The notes beneath the pieces are model-generated. The model was not told the DNA's origin, made no database searches, and worked only from the letters and a program-made list of their open reading frames with translations. This document shows positions 1 to 7,382 of a stretch of DNA of 10,637 nt, piece by piece. Made by a program: the position numbers and the translations under genes. How positions within the stretch are numbered: the first letter of the stretch is position 1; each line of letters starts with the position of its first letter. The stretch is taken from positions 1 to 10,637 of the forward strand of contig JALZUH010000061.1 in NCBI GenBank assembly GCA_023301645.1, written 5' to 3'. The DNA comes from Akkermansiaceae bacterium. Lineage in GTDB: Bacteria; Verrucomicrobiota; Verrucomicrobiia; Verrucomicrobiales; Akkermansiaceae.

Positions 1-2
1 GG

Positions 3-365
3 GGGGGGAAAGTTATTTGCACTAAGCGGGATGAGGAGCAAATTCTGCAATCATTACAGAAATCATTTGGTTTTGATATTGATATGGATGAGATGCGATC
101 TGAAATGGCTCTTTTTAATGATTTCTGGGGTGACGTAGAGAAGCTTTCATTTCATTTTAATAAATTAACAGATAGCTCTCAGACATCGGCTATTGTTTCA
201 GCGATTAGCAAACACATAGGTGTAAGCTCTGATGAGAAATTATATCCTGTGCCTCTAAAAAAAGAAAAAAAGAAAGTGTATTTAAGAAAAATTTTAACCC
301 GCCTACTTGGTAAATACGCACCTGTAATCAATACTACAGTTGGGTTTTCTAAGACAAAAAAGTAA
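3..365 (+). CDS. C-terminal part of a probable sulfotransferase (5' end outside the window)
   Basis: The reading frame is open from the left edge to the TAA at 363-365, so the gene is cut by the window. An internal ATG at 84 is possible but unlikely to be the true start, because the codons before it (3-83) also read as protein. That upstream part contains KVICTKRDEEQILQSL, which resembles the strand, Arg and Ser segment that binds the 3'-phosphate of PAPS in sulfotransferases (typical form: R-D/N-P...S-L). The later stretch, about KLSFHFNKL...IVSAISKHIGV, resembles the family's C-terminal region. The 5'-phosphosulfate loop would lie upstream and cannot be seen. The C-terminus is Lys-rich. The gene is AT-rich compared with the downstream genes. 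Its stop overlaps the next gene's ATG (TAATG), and that neighbour is a clearer sulfotransferase, which supports the call. The assignment is by eye and remains tentative. Confidence 0.5.
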   Translation, partial: GGKVICTKRDEEQILQSLQKSFGFDIDMDEMRSEMALFNDFWGDVEKLSFHFNKLTDSSQTSAIVSAISKHIGVSSDEKLYPVPLKKEKKKVYLRKILTRLLGKYAPVINTTVGFSKTKK

Positions 366-1069
366 TGGTTTTATATCGAAAGTTACGCTGGGAGATTAGA
401 GAGTTACTAGGACAATTTTCATGGGGGATGCCGCTATTGGCTAAAAATGCCAAATGGGCGCCATACTTAATTAACAAGCGATCAACTATCTGTATTGAAG
501 GTTACCCTCGTTCGGGTAATACATTTTCGGTTGCTGCATTCTTAATGAAGCAAGCGGATGAACATCATGTAGGTAGACATACTCATTTGGCTGGCCACGT
601 AATACGAGCAGTTGAGGCAGGTGTTCCTACAGTTGTCCTTGTTAGAAATCCTCTGGATGCTATCTCATCTTTATTGATTAGGGCTCCTTATTTATCACCT
701 AGACAGGCAATCAAGTCATACTTCATGTTTTATGAGAAACTAAATCTTTATAAAGGACAGTTTGTCATCGCTCCATTTGAGCAAGTAATTGATCATTATA
801 GTGAAATAATTGAGCAGGTTAATAACAAGTTTAATACATCCTTTGAATTATATGCTGGCTCAGATGAAGAACGTGAAGAATGTTTCCGCATTATAGAGCA
901 AATGGATACTGCTGATCGAAGTTCAGCCCATGTGTCCGATCTACATGTAGCTAGACCTACGGCGGCAAGGGATCAGCTGAAAAGAAAGGTGTCGCAAATA
1001 TTAGAACAGTCTCAATACAAAAAATCTCTTACCCGTGCAGCAAGTGCGTATCATGACTTTTTAGTGTAA
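365..1069 (+). CDS. Small P-loop sulfotransferase-family protein
   Basis: This 234-residue protein probably transfers sulfate from PAPS to a carbohydrate hydroxyl group. The sequence shows the 5'-phosphosulfate-binding loop as IEGYPRSGNT (residues 44-53). It also shows a 3'-phosphate-binding segment, VLVRNPLDAISSLL (91-104), with Arg94 and Ser101/102 in the expected places. A His-containing stretch, HTHLAGH (72-78), lies between them. At 234 residues it is near the short end for the family. No signal peptide or membrane segment is evident, so it is probably cytoplasmic. The start overlaps the upstream stop by one base (TAATG), which suggests translational coupling. No Shine-Dalgarno sequence precedes it, only an A-rich run. 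The gene is more AT-rich than the genes from 2200 onward. The substrate cannot be told from sequence; a glycan made by this locus is an inference. Confidence 0.8.
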   Translation: MVLYRKLRWEIRELLGQFSWGMPLLAKNAKWAPYLINKRSTICIEGYPRSGNTFSVAAFLMKQADEHHVGRHTHLAGHVIRAVEAGVPTVVLVRNPLDAISSLLIRAPYLSPRQAIKSYFMFYEKLNLYKGQFVIAPFEQVIDHYSEIIEQVNNKFNTSFELYAGSDEEREECFRIIEQMDTADRSSAHVSDLHVARPTAARDQLKRKVSQILEQSQYKKSLTRAASAYHDFLV

Positions 1070-1070
1070 C

Positions 1071-1081
1071 CCCTCAAAAAT
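1071..1081 (+). promoter_or_regulatory. A-rich, SD-less translation start motif
   Basis: The 11 bases before the glycosyltransferase ATG read CCCTCAAAAAT. They contain no purine-rich GGAGG-like core. They nearly match the 11 bases before the EpsI-like gene at 3204 (CCTCTCAAAAT), and both end directly at ATG. An A-rich -1 to -8 region without Shine-Dalgarno is a known initiation style in Bacteroidetes. Its role here is an inference. Confidence 0.4.
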
Positions 1082-2179
1082 ATGCAGGCTAAAACCAATA
1101 TAATATTAGTCGGTTCGATCCCTCCACCTTATCATGGTCAGGCGGTGGTGACCGAGATGGTCTTTGGCATCGAGTCCAAGAATTTAGAGAAAGAGTGTCT
1201 CAATTTACGATTTAGTGAAGACTTAGAAAAGGTAGGCGGTTTGCAGTTTTCAAAGGTAAAGACACTAATCTACGGATGGCTGAAGTTACTTACTTATCGC
1301 CTCAGAAACCTTACCAGTAACCCCTTGCTCTACTACTGCGCCGGAAGTGCAAACTGGGTGCCTTTAATCCGTGATGTTATTTTACTCGGCACTGTAGGAA
1401 AGTTATTTTCTAAACGCGTCATTCATTATCATTCTGGTGGGTTACCTGAGTGGTTTACTTCAAACAAGGCCGCTTGTTTTCTGGGTAAATGGGCTTATGG
1501 AGGTGCTTGGAAGGCCTTAGCTCTGACAGAGGCTGTGGATGTTCCTTGTTTTAAGAATACGCAGAAGGTGATTGTGCCTAACGGTCTCGATGTCGTTTCT
1601 TCTCATGAATCACAAGATGAGATTACTGTGAAAGAACTTCTTTACGTAGGCGCTCTCCGTGAAACAAAGGGTGTGGGGGTGATCTTAAAGTCCCTCGTTC
1701 ATCTCAAAGAAAAAATGCCTACTGGCTGGTCGATGCACTTTGTCGGTGAGTGGGCTATTCCTGAGGAGAGAGATTATTGGCTTAATTTCATAGAAACCAA
1801 TGACTTAGGTGGTTATGTAAAATTTGCTGGTAGACTGACTGGCGATGATAAGTGGTCGGCTTATGCTGACGCTTCGTTATTTCTCTTCCCTAGTCATTAC
1901 GAATCTGAGAATCAACCTTTAGTTGTCATCGAGGCTATGGGTATGGGCTTACCCATTATAGCGACACGATGGCGTGGAATACCTGAACTTCTTGATGAGG
2001 GTAAAACCGGCTTATTAATTGATGCCAAAAATGACGTTTCATTAGCAAATCAAATAGATCTACTTTTAAATTCCGTCGATCGAATGAACCAAATGTCAGA
2101 ATTTTCTGCCCATCGCTATAGGACTCTTTATACTAAACTTGCATTCGAGCACCGTATGTTGTCTTGTTTGATTTCTTAG
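1082..2179 (+). CDS. Glycosyltransferase, GT4 (GT-B fold) type
   Basis: This 365-residue cytoplasmic glycosyltransferase probably adds a sugar from a nucleotide-sugar donor to a lipid-linked glycan. The N-terminal domain starts with ILVGSIPPPYHGQA (8-21), the usual Gly-rich loop after the first beta strand, and has HYHSGG at 115-120. The linker into the donor domain is VIVPNGLDV (163-171). The C-terminal Rossmann domain opens with LLYVGALRETKG (186-197), carrying the typical Arg and Lys of GT4 enzymes. The E-x7-E donor-binding motif is present (Glu276 and Glu284), followed by GLPIIATRWRGIPELL. The length is normal for the family. It starts 12 bases after the sulfotransferase stop. Sugar specificity cannot be read from the sequence. 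Confidence 0.9.
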   Translation: MQAKTNIILVGSIPPPYHGQAVVTEMVFGIESKNLEKECLNLRFSEDLEKVGGLQFSKVKTLIYGWLKLLTYRLRNLTSNPLLYYCAGSANWVPLIRDVILLGTVGKLFSKRVIHYHSGGLPEWFTSNKAACFLGKWAYGGAWKALALTEAVDVPCFKNTQKVIVPNGLDVVSSHESQDEITVKELLYVGALRETKGVGVILKSLVHLKEKMPTGWSMHFVGEWAIPEERDYWLNFIETNDLGGYVKFAGRLTGDDKWSAYADASLFLFPSHYESENQPLVVIEAMGMGLPIIATRWRGIPELLDEGKTGLLIDAKNDVSLANQIDLLLNSVDRMNQMSEFSAHRYRTLYTKLAFEHRMLSCLIS

Positions 2180-2201
2180 TCAGATATTATTTTGAAAAAT
2201 C

Positions 2202-3176
2202 ATGATGAATCTATTGAAAAAAAAGTCTATTAACCCAGTGGCTCTCGGCATTCTTGTCTTATTGAGCGGGATGACTTACTGGATATTTATGAAGCAGGGC
2301 TATGCTACAGGCTATGGTTTTAGTCGAGCTACATTGGCTACAGACATGGCAAAAGGTTATATCGCTGATGGTGGTGAGTGGGGGTTTGGTCGAATTGTGC
2401 TGCCAGCTATTGCTATTCTGGCTTGGATGACTCGTGAGCGTTATCGCGGGCTGACGGTTAAGCCGGATCATGTCATTGGAGGCTTACTGCTACTGTTAGG
2501 CTTTTTTATTTACTTCGCTGGCTACAAGGCAAATCAGAAGTATTTCGGGTTCGCCTCAGGGCAGATTATAGCAGTCGGGTCGATCTTTTGGTTCTTAGGT
2601 AGGCAGTGGTTCTATAAGTCGTTTTGGTTAGTGATCTTATTGGGCATGATGTGGCCGTGGAGATTTTTAATCGAGCCAGTGAGTTTTCCTTTGCAGCTTG
2701 TTATGGTGAAGGTGACGTCAGGTTTTATTAATCTCATTGGCGATGGTGCTGTTGTAAATGGCACATCGATTATAACCGCAAAACTTGACCCTATTTCTGG
2801 GGAGCCGATTGGCTTGAATATTGCCGCGGCATGCAGTGGCTTGCGCTCACTGTTTGCCTTGTTTATGATGGGCTTGAGCTACGGCTATCTTACACTGAAG
2901 TCGTTTTGGAAGCATTTAGTTCTGATCGCACTGGTGCCATTGATTGCAGTGCTGGGGAATTTCATAAGAATGCTGATGCTTTATTTTGGAGCGCAGCTGA
3001 TGGGGAGCGAGAAAGCAATTGGCCATGGTGAGCACGACCCTTCGAGTTATCATATAGGCTCGGGTTTGGTTGTTTTTGTCGTGGCTCTAGTGGTCATGAT
3101 CATTAGCGTAGAGTTACTCAATAATGGGTTCAGAATCTTCAAGAAGCGTAAAACTGTCGTCAAAAAAGTGCAGTAA
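2202..3176 (+). CDS. Exosortase/archaeosortase family transmembrane protease-transpeptidase
   Basis: This multi-pass inner-membrane protein should recognise proteins with a C-terminal tripartite sorting signal (PEP-CTERM-like), cleave them and pass them to a cell-surface acceptor. Its 324 residues hold roughly eight hydrophobic segments. The three hallmark residues are visible: Cys211 in AACSGLRSL (209-217), Arg256 in GNFIRMLML (252-260) and His284 in YHIGSGLVVF (283-292). It ends in a Lys/Arg-rich tail (311-322). Unlike many proteobacterial EpsH/XrtA proteins, the EpsI domain is not fused but encoded by the next gene, 27 bases downstream. The start is a tandem ATGATG at 2202-2207, and either ATG could be used. 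The exact Xrt subtype cannot be assigned by eye. Verrucomicrobiota have a described VPDSG-CTERM type, XrtC. No substrate protein is encoded in this window. Confidence 0.9.
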   Translation: MMNLLKKKSINPVALGILVLLSGMTYWIFMKQGYATGYGFSRATLATDMAKGYIADGGEWGFGRIVLPAIAILAWMTRERYRGLTVKPDHVIGGLLLLLGFFIYFAGYKANQKYFGFASGQIIAVGSIFWFLGRQWFYKSFWLVILLGMMWPWRFLIEPVSFPLQLVMVKVTSGFINLIGDGAVVNGTSIITAKLDPISGEPIGLNIAAACSGLRSLFALFMMGLSYGYLTLKSFWKHLVLIALVPLIAVLGNFIRMLMLYFGAQLMGSEKAIGHGEHDPSSYHIGSGLVVFVVALVVMIISVELLNNGFRIFKKRKTVVKKVQ

Positions 3177-3192
3177 ATAAATCTCAACCGAT

Positions 3193-3203
3193 CCTCTCAA
3201 AAT
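3193..3203 (+). promoter_or_regulatory. A-rich, SD-less translation start motif
   Basis: CCTCTCAAAAT lies directly before the ATG at 3204. It resembles the corresponding 11 bases before the ATG at 1082. No Shine-Dalgarno-like sequence is present in the 27-base gap after the exosortase stop, so this A-rich stretch is the only candidate start signal. Confidence 0.4.
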
Positions 3204-3911
3204 ATGTCTCATCTATATCGAACACTCATCCTGCTGTTACTAGCTGGTGTGACAATTACCCTATGTAATGTATTTCCTAATGCGGCATTAAACCCAGAGT
3301 CAGGCGTGATACTGAGCCTACCTGAGGTCGTTCCAGGCTATAGCTCTCGCAGCGAGGAAATGTCTGAACTGGAGAATTACTGGCTACCAGATGACACGCT
3401 GAGTGTTAAGCGAAGCTATATTTCTGATCTGGCTTCTAATGAAATAGAGCACCTAGAGCAGGGCTTTATGGCGAACGTCATCCTGGGGGGCGCTGATGCG
3501 CGCAGTCTACACCGACCAGAGGTTTGTATGACTGGTCAGGGCTGGACGATTGATGGCCGAGTGGTCGTGGAGTTAGAGACCGAAGGTGGGCCTTTGGAAG
3601 TGATGGATCTACAGCTTTCGCGAACTGTGAAGAGTCAGAATGGTGATGATTTGGTAGTAAGGGCGAATTATATTTATTGGTGGGTAGGTAAGGAGGTGTC
3701 GACTCCTCATAGCTACATGCGTATTTTACTCTCAGCATTTAATAACATCTTCAAAAATACCAATGACCGCTGGGCATACCCTAGTGTGATGGTTAGAACA
3801 ATAAGTGAGGATAAAGAGCAGCAGACGGCTTCTCGAAATCGAGCCTTGGATTACATTCGTCGATACGCACCTACTTTCCAAAAGTCATTAGGTGCTAAGG
3901 ATATCAAATAG
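3204..3911 (+). CDS. Exosortase-associated EpsI family protein (DUF3485)
   Basis: This is the partner protein commonly found next to, or fused to, exosortases; its biochemical role is not established. The 235-residue sequence begins with a short basic N-terminus and one hydrophobic segment (about 5-22), a signal anchor or uncleaved signal peptide that would place the rest in the periplasm. The family hallmark is the stretch ADARSLHRPEVCMTGQGW (97-114), with His103, Pro105, Cys108 and the Gly-x-Gly-Trp end. It follows the PGY motif at 44-46 (EVVPGYSSRS), also typical near the start of this domain. A later segment, ANYIYWWVGKE (154-164), fits the conserved aromatic strand. The exosortase immediately upstream makes the assignment firm. 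The length is normal for a stand-alone EpsI protein. Confidence 0.85.
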   Translation: MSHLYRTLILLLLAGVTITLCNVFPNAALNPESGVILSLPEVVPGYSSRSEEMSELENYWLPDDTLSVKRSYISDLASNEIEHLEQGFMANVILGGADARSLHRPEVCMTGQGWTIDGRVVVELETEGGPLEVMDLQLSRTVKSQNGDDLVVRANYIYWWVGKEVSTPHSYMRILLSAFNNIFKNTNDRWAYPSVMVRTISEDKEQQTASRNRALDYIRRYAPTFQKSLGAKDIK

Positions 3912-3917
3912 CCCATC

Positions 3918-4517
3918 ATGATTAAGTTAATAATAAGAAAACTTCATAAGCCAGTTTATGAGAAAAGGTTGGTCGTTTTAGGTCAATTAATCGGCGAGGA
4001 GTTGTCTTCAGGCGATAGCTTATTAGATGTCGGTTGTGGCGGTGGACAACTTGGGCTTTATCTGAAAGATCATTACGGAGTCGATGCTTCGGGGGCTGAG
4101 GTCGAGCCTCGGGATGGCTGCGCTATACCCGTAACTGAGATGAGTGGGACGTCTTTGCCATTTGATGATGATAGTTACGATTATGTTTCTGTAGCAGATG
4201 TATTACACCATGAATGGAATGAAGACCTCTTACTCCTTGAGTGCAAGAGAGTTGCTCGTAAAGGTGTTATCGTGAAAGATCACCTATTGGGTGCACCTCT
4301 GGCTATAGCAAGGATTTCATTCATCGATTGGCTAGCTAATATTGGTTACGATATTGAGTGTCTTTATCGTTACCGAAGTGCTGATGGCTGGCACGAGCTA
4401 TTCAAGCGCTGCGGCCTAAAGGTCAGGGGAGAAAAGCGTAGTATTGAGTTATACCCATTCGGTATGAATTGGCTCTTTGGTAATCGATTACAGTATTTTG
4501 CCATATTAACGAAATGA
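3918..4517 (+). CDS. Class I SAM-dependent methyltransferase (Methyltransf_11 type)
   Basis: This 199-residue cytoplasmic methyltransferase has the SAM-binding motif I as LLDVGCGGGQLG (35-46). A later motif, SLPFDDDSYDYVSVADVLHH (79-98), is the typical post-II/IV region of UbiE/type 11 methyltransferases. It is followed by a strand, KGVIVKDHLLG (115-125). The acceptor is unknown; a sugar or a lipid intermediate of the locus is plausible. It starts 6 bases after the EpsI-like gene and has no Shine-Dalgarno. Its TGA stop overlaps the ATG of the UbiA-like gene by 4 bases (ATGA at 4514-4517), so the two are probably translated together. It is slightly shorter than many family members but appears complete. 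Confidence 0.85.
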   Translation: MIKLIIRKLHKPVYEKRLVVLGQLIGEELSSGDSLLDVGCGGGQLGLYLKDHYGVDASGAEVEPRDGCAIPVTEMSGTSLPFDDDSYDYVSVADVLHHEWNEDLLLLECKRVARKGVIVKDHLLGAPLAIARISFIDWLANIGYDIECLYRYRSADGWHELFKRCGLKVRGEKRSIELYPFGMNWLFGNRLQYFAILTK

Positions 4518-5407
4518 TCAGGGATTGGATCAACTCGATGCGCCCAAAGCATTGGGTAAAGAGCGGCTTCTGCATGGCCGCCCTTATCTTTTCTGGGCAA
4601 GCAGGGGATTTGGCTAAATGGCTAGACCTCCTGCCTCTGGTAGCGGGCTTTTGCTTGCTTTCGAGTGCTGGTTATTTGCTAAACGATGCACTTAATGTAG
4701 AGGAGGACAGGGCTCATCCGCGAAAGAAGACGAGGCCTTTGGCTGCAGGGCGACTAACGCGCCGAAGCGTTATTGCGGCTAGTGGATGGCTGAGCTTGTT
4801 TAGTTTGGTCATCTTGTTTGCGTTTTTTGGCTCTGGTGAGGGACTGGTGGCGTGGACTCCATGGGTGGGTTTAGCGTATTATGTGTTCACTGTCTCTTAT
4901 TCAGTTTTTATCCGAAATGTTGTCTTCTTAGACGTTTTGTTTTTGGGGCTAGGTTTTATATTAAGGGTGACAGCAGGTGCGGTGGCTTTGAATCTAGCAC
5001 CAACTATATGGCTGCTTTCATGCACCTATACCATTGTGCTACTGATTGCTTTTGGCAAGCGCCGCGGCGAGTTACGGGTGCTTAATGACCACGAGGAGTG
5101 TCAGCTTGGTGATACTCGTAAGGCACTTTCAGGATATAGTGAGGCTTCGCTGAATGCTTTGATTACCTTTTGTGGTGTGGCAGCGGCGAGCCTTTATTTT
5201 GCATATTGTATGTCGCGTCCAGATTGCTTTCCGTTTGTCCTCACAGGACTACCTGTGCTGCTGGGTCTGTTGACTTATATGAGATTGGTTCGGAGCTCGG
5301 GGCAGGTGGATGCACCAGAGGACTTGATGCTGAAAAATCCGACTTTATTGATATCGGTCATTAGCTGGGTCGCTTTGATTGTATGGCTTTCTGTCTGGGG
5401 TAAGTAG
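4514..5407 (+). CDS. UbiA-superfamily protein, decaprenyl-phosphate phosphoribosyltransferase-like
   Basis: This 297-residue membrane enzyme of the UbiA prenyltransferase superfamily most resembles the group that includes mycobacterial Rv3806c, which joins phosphoribosyl pyrophosphate to polyprenyl phosphate. Group features seen are MRPKHWVKS (9-17), the first acidic motif with HPRKKTRPLAAG (68-79), a second block YSVFIRNVVFLD...GFILRVTAGA (129-156), and FGKRRGEL (180-187) followed by the Leu-Ser-Gly-Tyr-Ser stretch at 205-209. About eight to nine membrane segments are apparent. In the first motif, NDALNVEED (57-65), the middle position usually held by Asp is Asn61; Asp58 and Asp65 remain. 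The gene overlaps the methyltransferase by 4 bases and is followed 24 bases later by a GT-C-like protein. Known relatives lead to polyprenyl-phosphate ribose or arabinose donors. The true product here is an inference. Confidence 0.8.
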   Translation: MIRDWINSMRPKHWVKSGFCMAALIFSGQAGDLAKWLDLLPLVAGFCLLSSAGYLLNDALNVEEDRAHPRKKTRPLAAGRLTRRSVIAASGWLSLFSLVILFAFFGSGEGLVAWTPWVGLAYYVFTVSYSVFIRNVVFLDVLFLGLGFILRVTAGAVALNLAPTIWLLSCTYTIVLLIAFGKRRGELRVLNDHEECQLGDTRKALSGYSEASLNALITFCGVAAASLYFAYCMSRPDCFPFVLTGLPVLLGLLTYMRLVRSSGQVDAPEDLMLKNPTLLISVISWVALIVWLSVWGK

Positions 5408-5431
5408 GGAGTGTAAGTAACTCTAAATAGT

Positions 5432-7372
5432 ATGATGAGTAGAGAGGCTATAAGGTGGGTTCGGTTCGTGTGGATCGGGCTATTTGCTTGGCTTGTTATC
5501 TGGGCTACGGGCGATGTGATGCGTGAGAGTGACCAGGCATCTGTCATCGATGGTGCTATTGAGCTAGCTCGCGACGGGCAGCTTTCAGGACGTAGTTTTT
5601 ACAATTACGATAGGACATTTCTTAGTTATTGGATTCTAGCTCCCATCTATAAGCTTACAGGCTTGGATACCACAGGGGCTTCGCTGACGAGTATTGTAGT
5701 GGTGGGGAATTACACGGCGGCGGCTGTATTACTATTAGGCTTGGTGACCGCATTTTTAGTAGCAGGACCTGAGCGCTGGTGGGAATGGGTTTGCTGGTTG
5801 GCGTGCTTGCTTTCGCCGGTGTTTTTATTCAGTGCACCGCTATTGTCCTCTAATATTATTTCGGCAGGCTTCCTTTTTGTTTTGGCAGCCGTGCTAAGTG
5901 GCAGGAGCGTTAAAAAAGAAATCGGCTCAGTTTCTGTATGGGCAGATGTAGGTGCAGCGGTATTGGCGTTCCTTGCCATAGCAGCACGGGCTGATGCTGT
6001 GTTACTTATGCCGTTAATGGCGTTTTTGAGCGTGAAGCGACTTGATTGGCGAGCATTGCTGAGTGACCGAAGACTATGGCTGATGGCGATGGCGAGTATT
6101 ATGGCTTTAATCCTAGGAAGTGGGCTTTCTACAGCAGAGGGGGCTGATCCGCAGACGTTTTTTAATCCTCTATTATTTACCTCATTTATAGCACTTGGCA
6201 TGAATGCCGCCTTACTGCTCTTACTTGTTTTATTGGCCGCTCTAGTGATCGGTGGGGTAAAACAAAGAAAATTGTTTGATGGCTTGATTGCTCTAGCGCT
6301 TCTTATGCCGTTAGTTTTTTACTGGAATTTACTCTACACACCCAGGCATTTAATGACTTTGCTTTTAGGGTTGTTGCTCTTTGTGATGTTACCACGAGGG
6401 AGAGGTTACTTAGCAGCGTGGTGTCAGTGCCGATTGGGTAGAGTAATGATGGGTTTGATTGCCATTGCTACGGGGCTAAGCTTTTTTGTAGGATTGAACC
6501 TTAGTAGTATGAAGTCGGGCAAACTTTGTTCGGCTAACCCCACTCTTTACCCTACAGCCGATGGCTACTGGCCAATGGGGGCTAATGCTTGGTTTTTTAT
6601 GCGCCTTCGTGATGCTGAGCACCGAGCATTAGATCATAACCAGAGGGTGTGGGATGCGTGGAAGTCAGTGCCTGCCGATGATGTCCCCGATAGAGGGAAT
6701 CAGGTGAAGTCTAATGGGTTGGTTTCGCTCGGGGAGTTATGGTTAAGAGTTATGGGCAAAGAGAAGTGGCCGCTGAGAGTGGAGCGCGTGGGAGTTATTG
6801 ATGGAGGTAAGGCTACTGTGACTTTATTTGATGAACGTTCATTAGTGAAAATGCCGCTACACATAAGTAAGAAGGAGTTGGAAGGTGTAGGCGACTGGGT
6901 TCATTCATTGGCTAGTATTTATGGAGAAAGTGCGGCGGTGGTGGAGTTGAGTGATGTGGCTAAAGAGGTCGTCTATATGGTGGGCTCTGACAAAGGGGTA
7001 ATGAGTGGTTTAGGAAACGCTGAAACAAAATCCGAAAGGTGGGATGTGATTCAGGCGATAAGACCATTTACCCAAGGAGATGACTACATTATTGTCGCTG
7101 CTGCTGATGATTGGTCTGGATTGCACTCCAAGGCTGCGTATCGATGGTTACTAGCTGTTCCTGATTCTATATCGGTTGATTTTGAAGTATGGCGAGAAGG
7201 TTCGCCTCTACATATTGAATCGCTGGGCTTGAGTAAATGGGGTGAAGTTTTTGAGATAGGTGCTACCATTAGAGATGACCAAGGTATTGCATTAGAGTTA
7301 GCTGGATTGCCGTCAGGTATCTGGCTTGCCCGCTCTTCTTTATTAGGCTTCATGCAGCGCAAAAATTATTAA
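5432..7372 (+). CDS. Large multi-pass membrane protein, probable GT-C-fold glycosyltransferase
   Basis: The N-terminal part (about 1-355) is strongly hydrophobic with roughly nine to eleven membrane segments. The first periplasmic loop is acidic (RESDQASVIDGAIELARDG, 31-49), where GT-C enzymes carry their catalytic Asp. It is followed by YDRTFLSYWILAPIYKLTG (59-77), like the second-helix region of GT39/ArnT-type enzymes. ARADAVLLMP (185-194) and YTPRHLMTLLLG (302-313) also resemble conserved GT-C segments. A non-membrane C-terminal region (about 356-646) follows the last hydrophobic segment; I do not recognise its fold. GT-C enzymes use polyprenyl-phosphate sugars on the periplasmic side, which fits the UbiA-like gene just upstream. 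Start ATGATG at 5432 has no Shine-Dalgarno. It could also be a non-catalytic membrane protein of this fold. Confidence 0.6.
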   Translation: MMSREAIRWVRFVWIGLFAWLVIWATGDVMRESDQASVIDGAIELARDGQLSGRSFYNYDRTFLSYWILAPIYKLTGLDTTGASLTSIVVVGNYTAAAVLLLGLVTAFLVAGPERWWEWVCWLACLLSPVFLFSAPLLSSNIISAGFLFVLAAVLSGRSVKKEIGSVSVWADVGAAVLAFLAIAARADAVLLMPLMAFLSVKRLDWRALLSDRRLWLMAMASIMALILGSGLSTAEGADPQTFFNPLLFTSFIALGMNAALLLLLVLLAALVIGGVKQRKLFDGLIALALLMPLVFYWNLLYTPRHLMTLLLGLLLFVMLPRGRGYLAAWCQCRLGRVMMGLIAIATGLSFFVGLNLSSMKSGKLCSANPTLYPTADGYWPMGANAWFFMRLRDAEHRALDHNQRVWDAWKSVPADDVPDRGNQVKSNGLVSLGELWLRVMGKEKWPLRVERVGVIDGGKATVTLFDERSLVKMPLHISKKELEGVGDWVHSLASIYGESAAVVELSDVAKEVVYMVGSDKGVMSGLGNAETKSERWDVIQAIRPFTQGDDYIIVAAADDWSGLHSKAAYRWLLAVPDSISVDFEVWREGSPLHIESLGLSKWGEVFEIGATIRDDQGIALELAGLPSGIWLARSSLLGFMQRKNY

Positions 7373-7382
7373 AAAAGATCAG

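Noticed and set aside
2259..2471. Short minus-strand open frame inside the exosortase gene
   Set aside because: Antisense to a well-supported gene, with no recognisable protein features. The same applies to minus-strand frames at 3478-3738, 4370-4600, 5275-5547, 7084-7362, 7940-8134 and 10338-10610.
2831..3031. Short + strand open frames in other frames of real genes (also 4852-5085 and 5170-5364)
   Set aside because: They overlap conserved catalytic parts of the exosortase and the UbiA-like gene in another frame and show no protein-like features.
5710..6201. 163-codon open frame on the minus strand
   Set aside because: It lies wholly inside the GT-C-like gene on the opposite strand, and its translation is low-complexity Asn/Ala/Ser-rich without domain features; the + strand protein has clear membrane segments.
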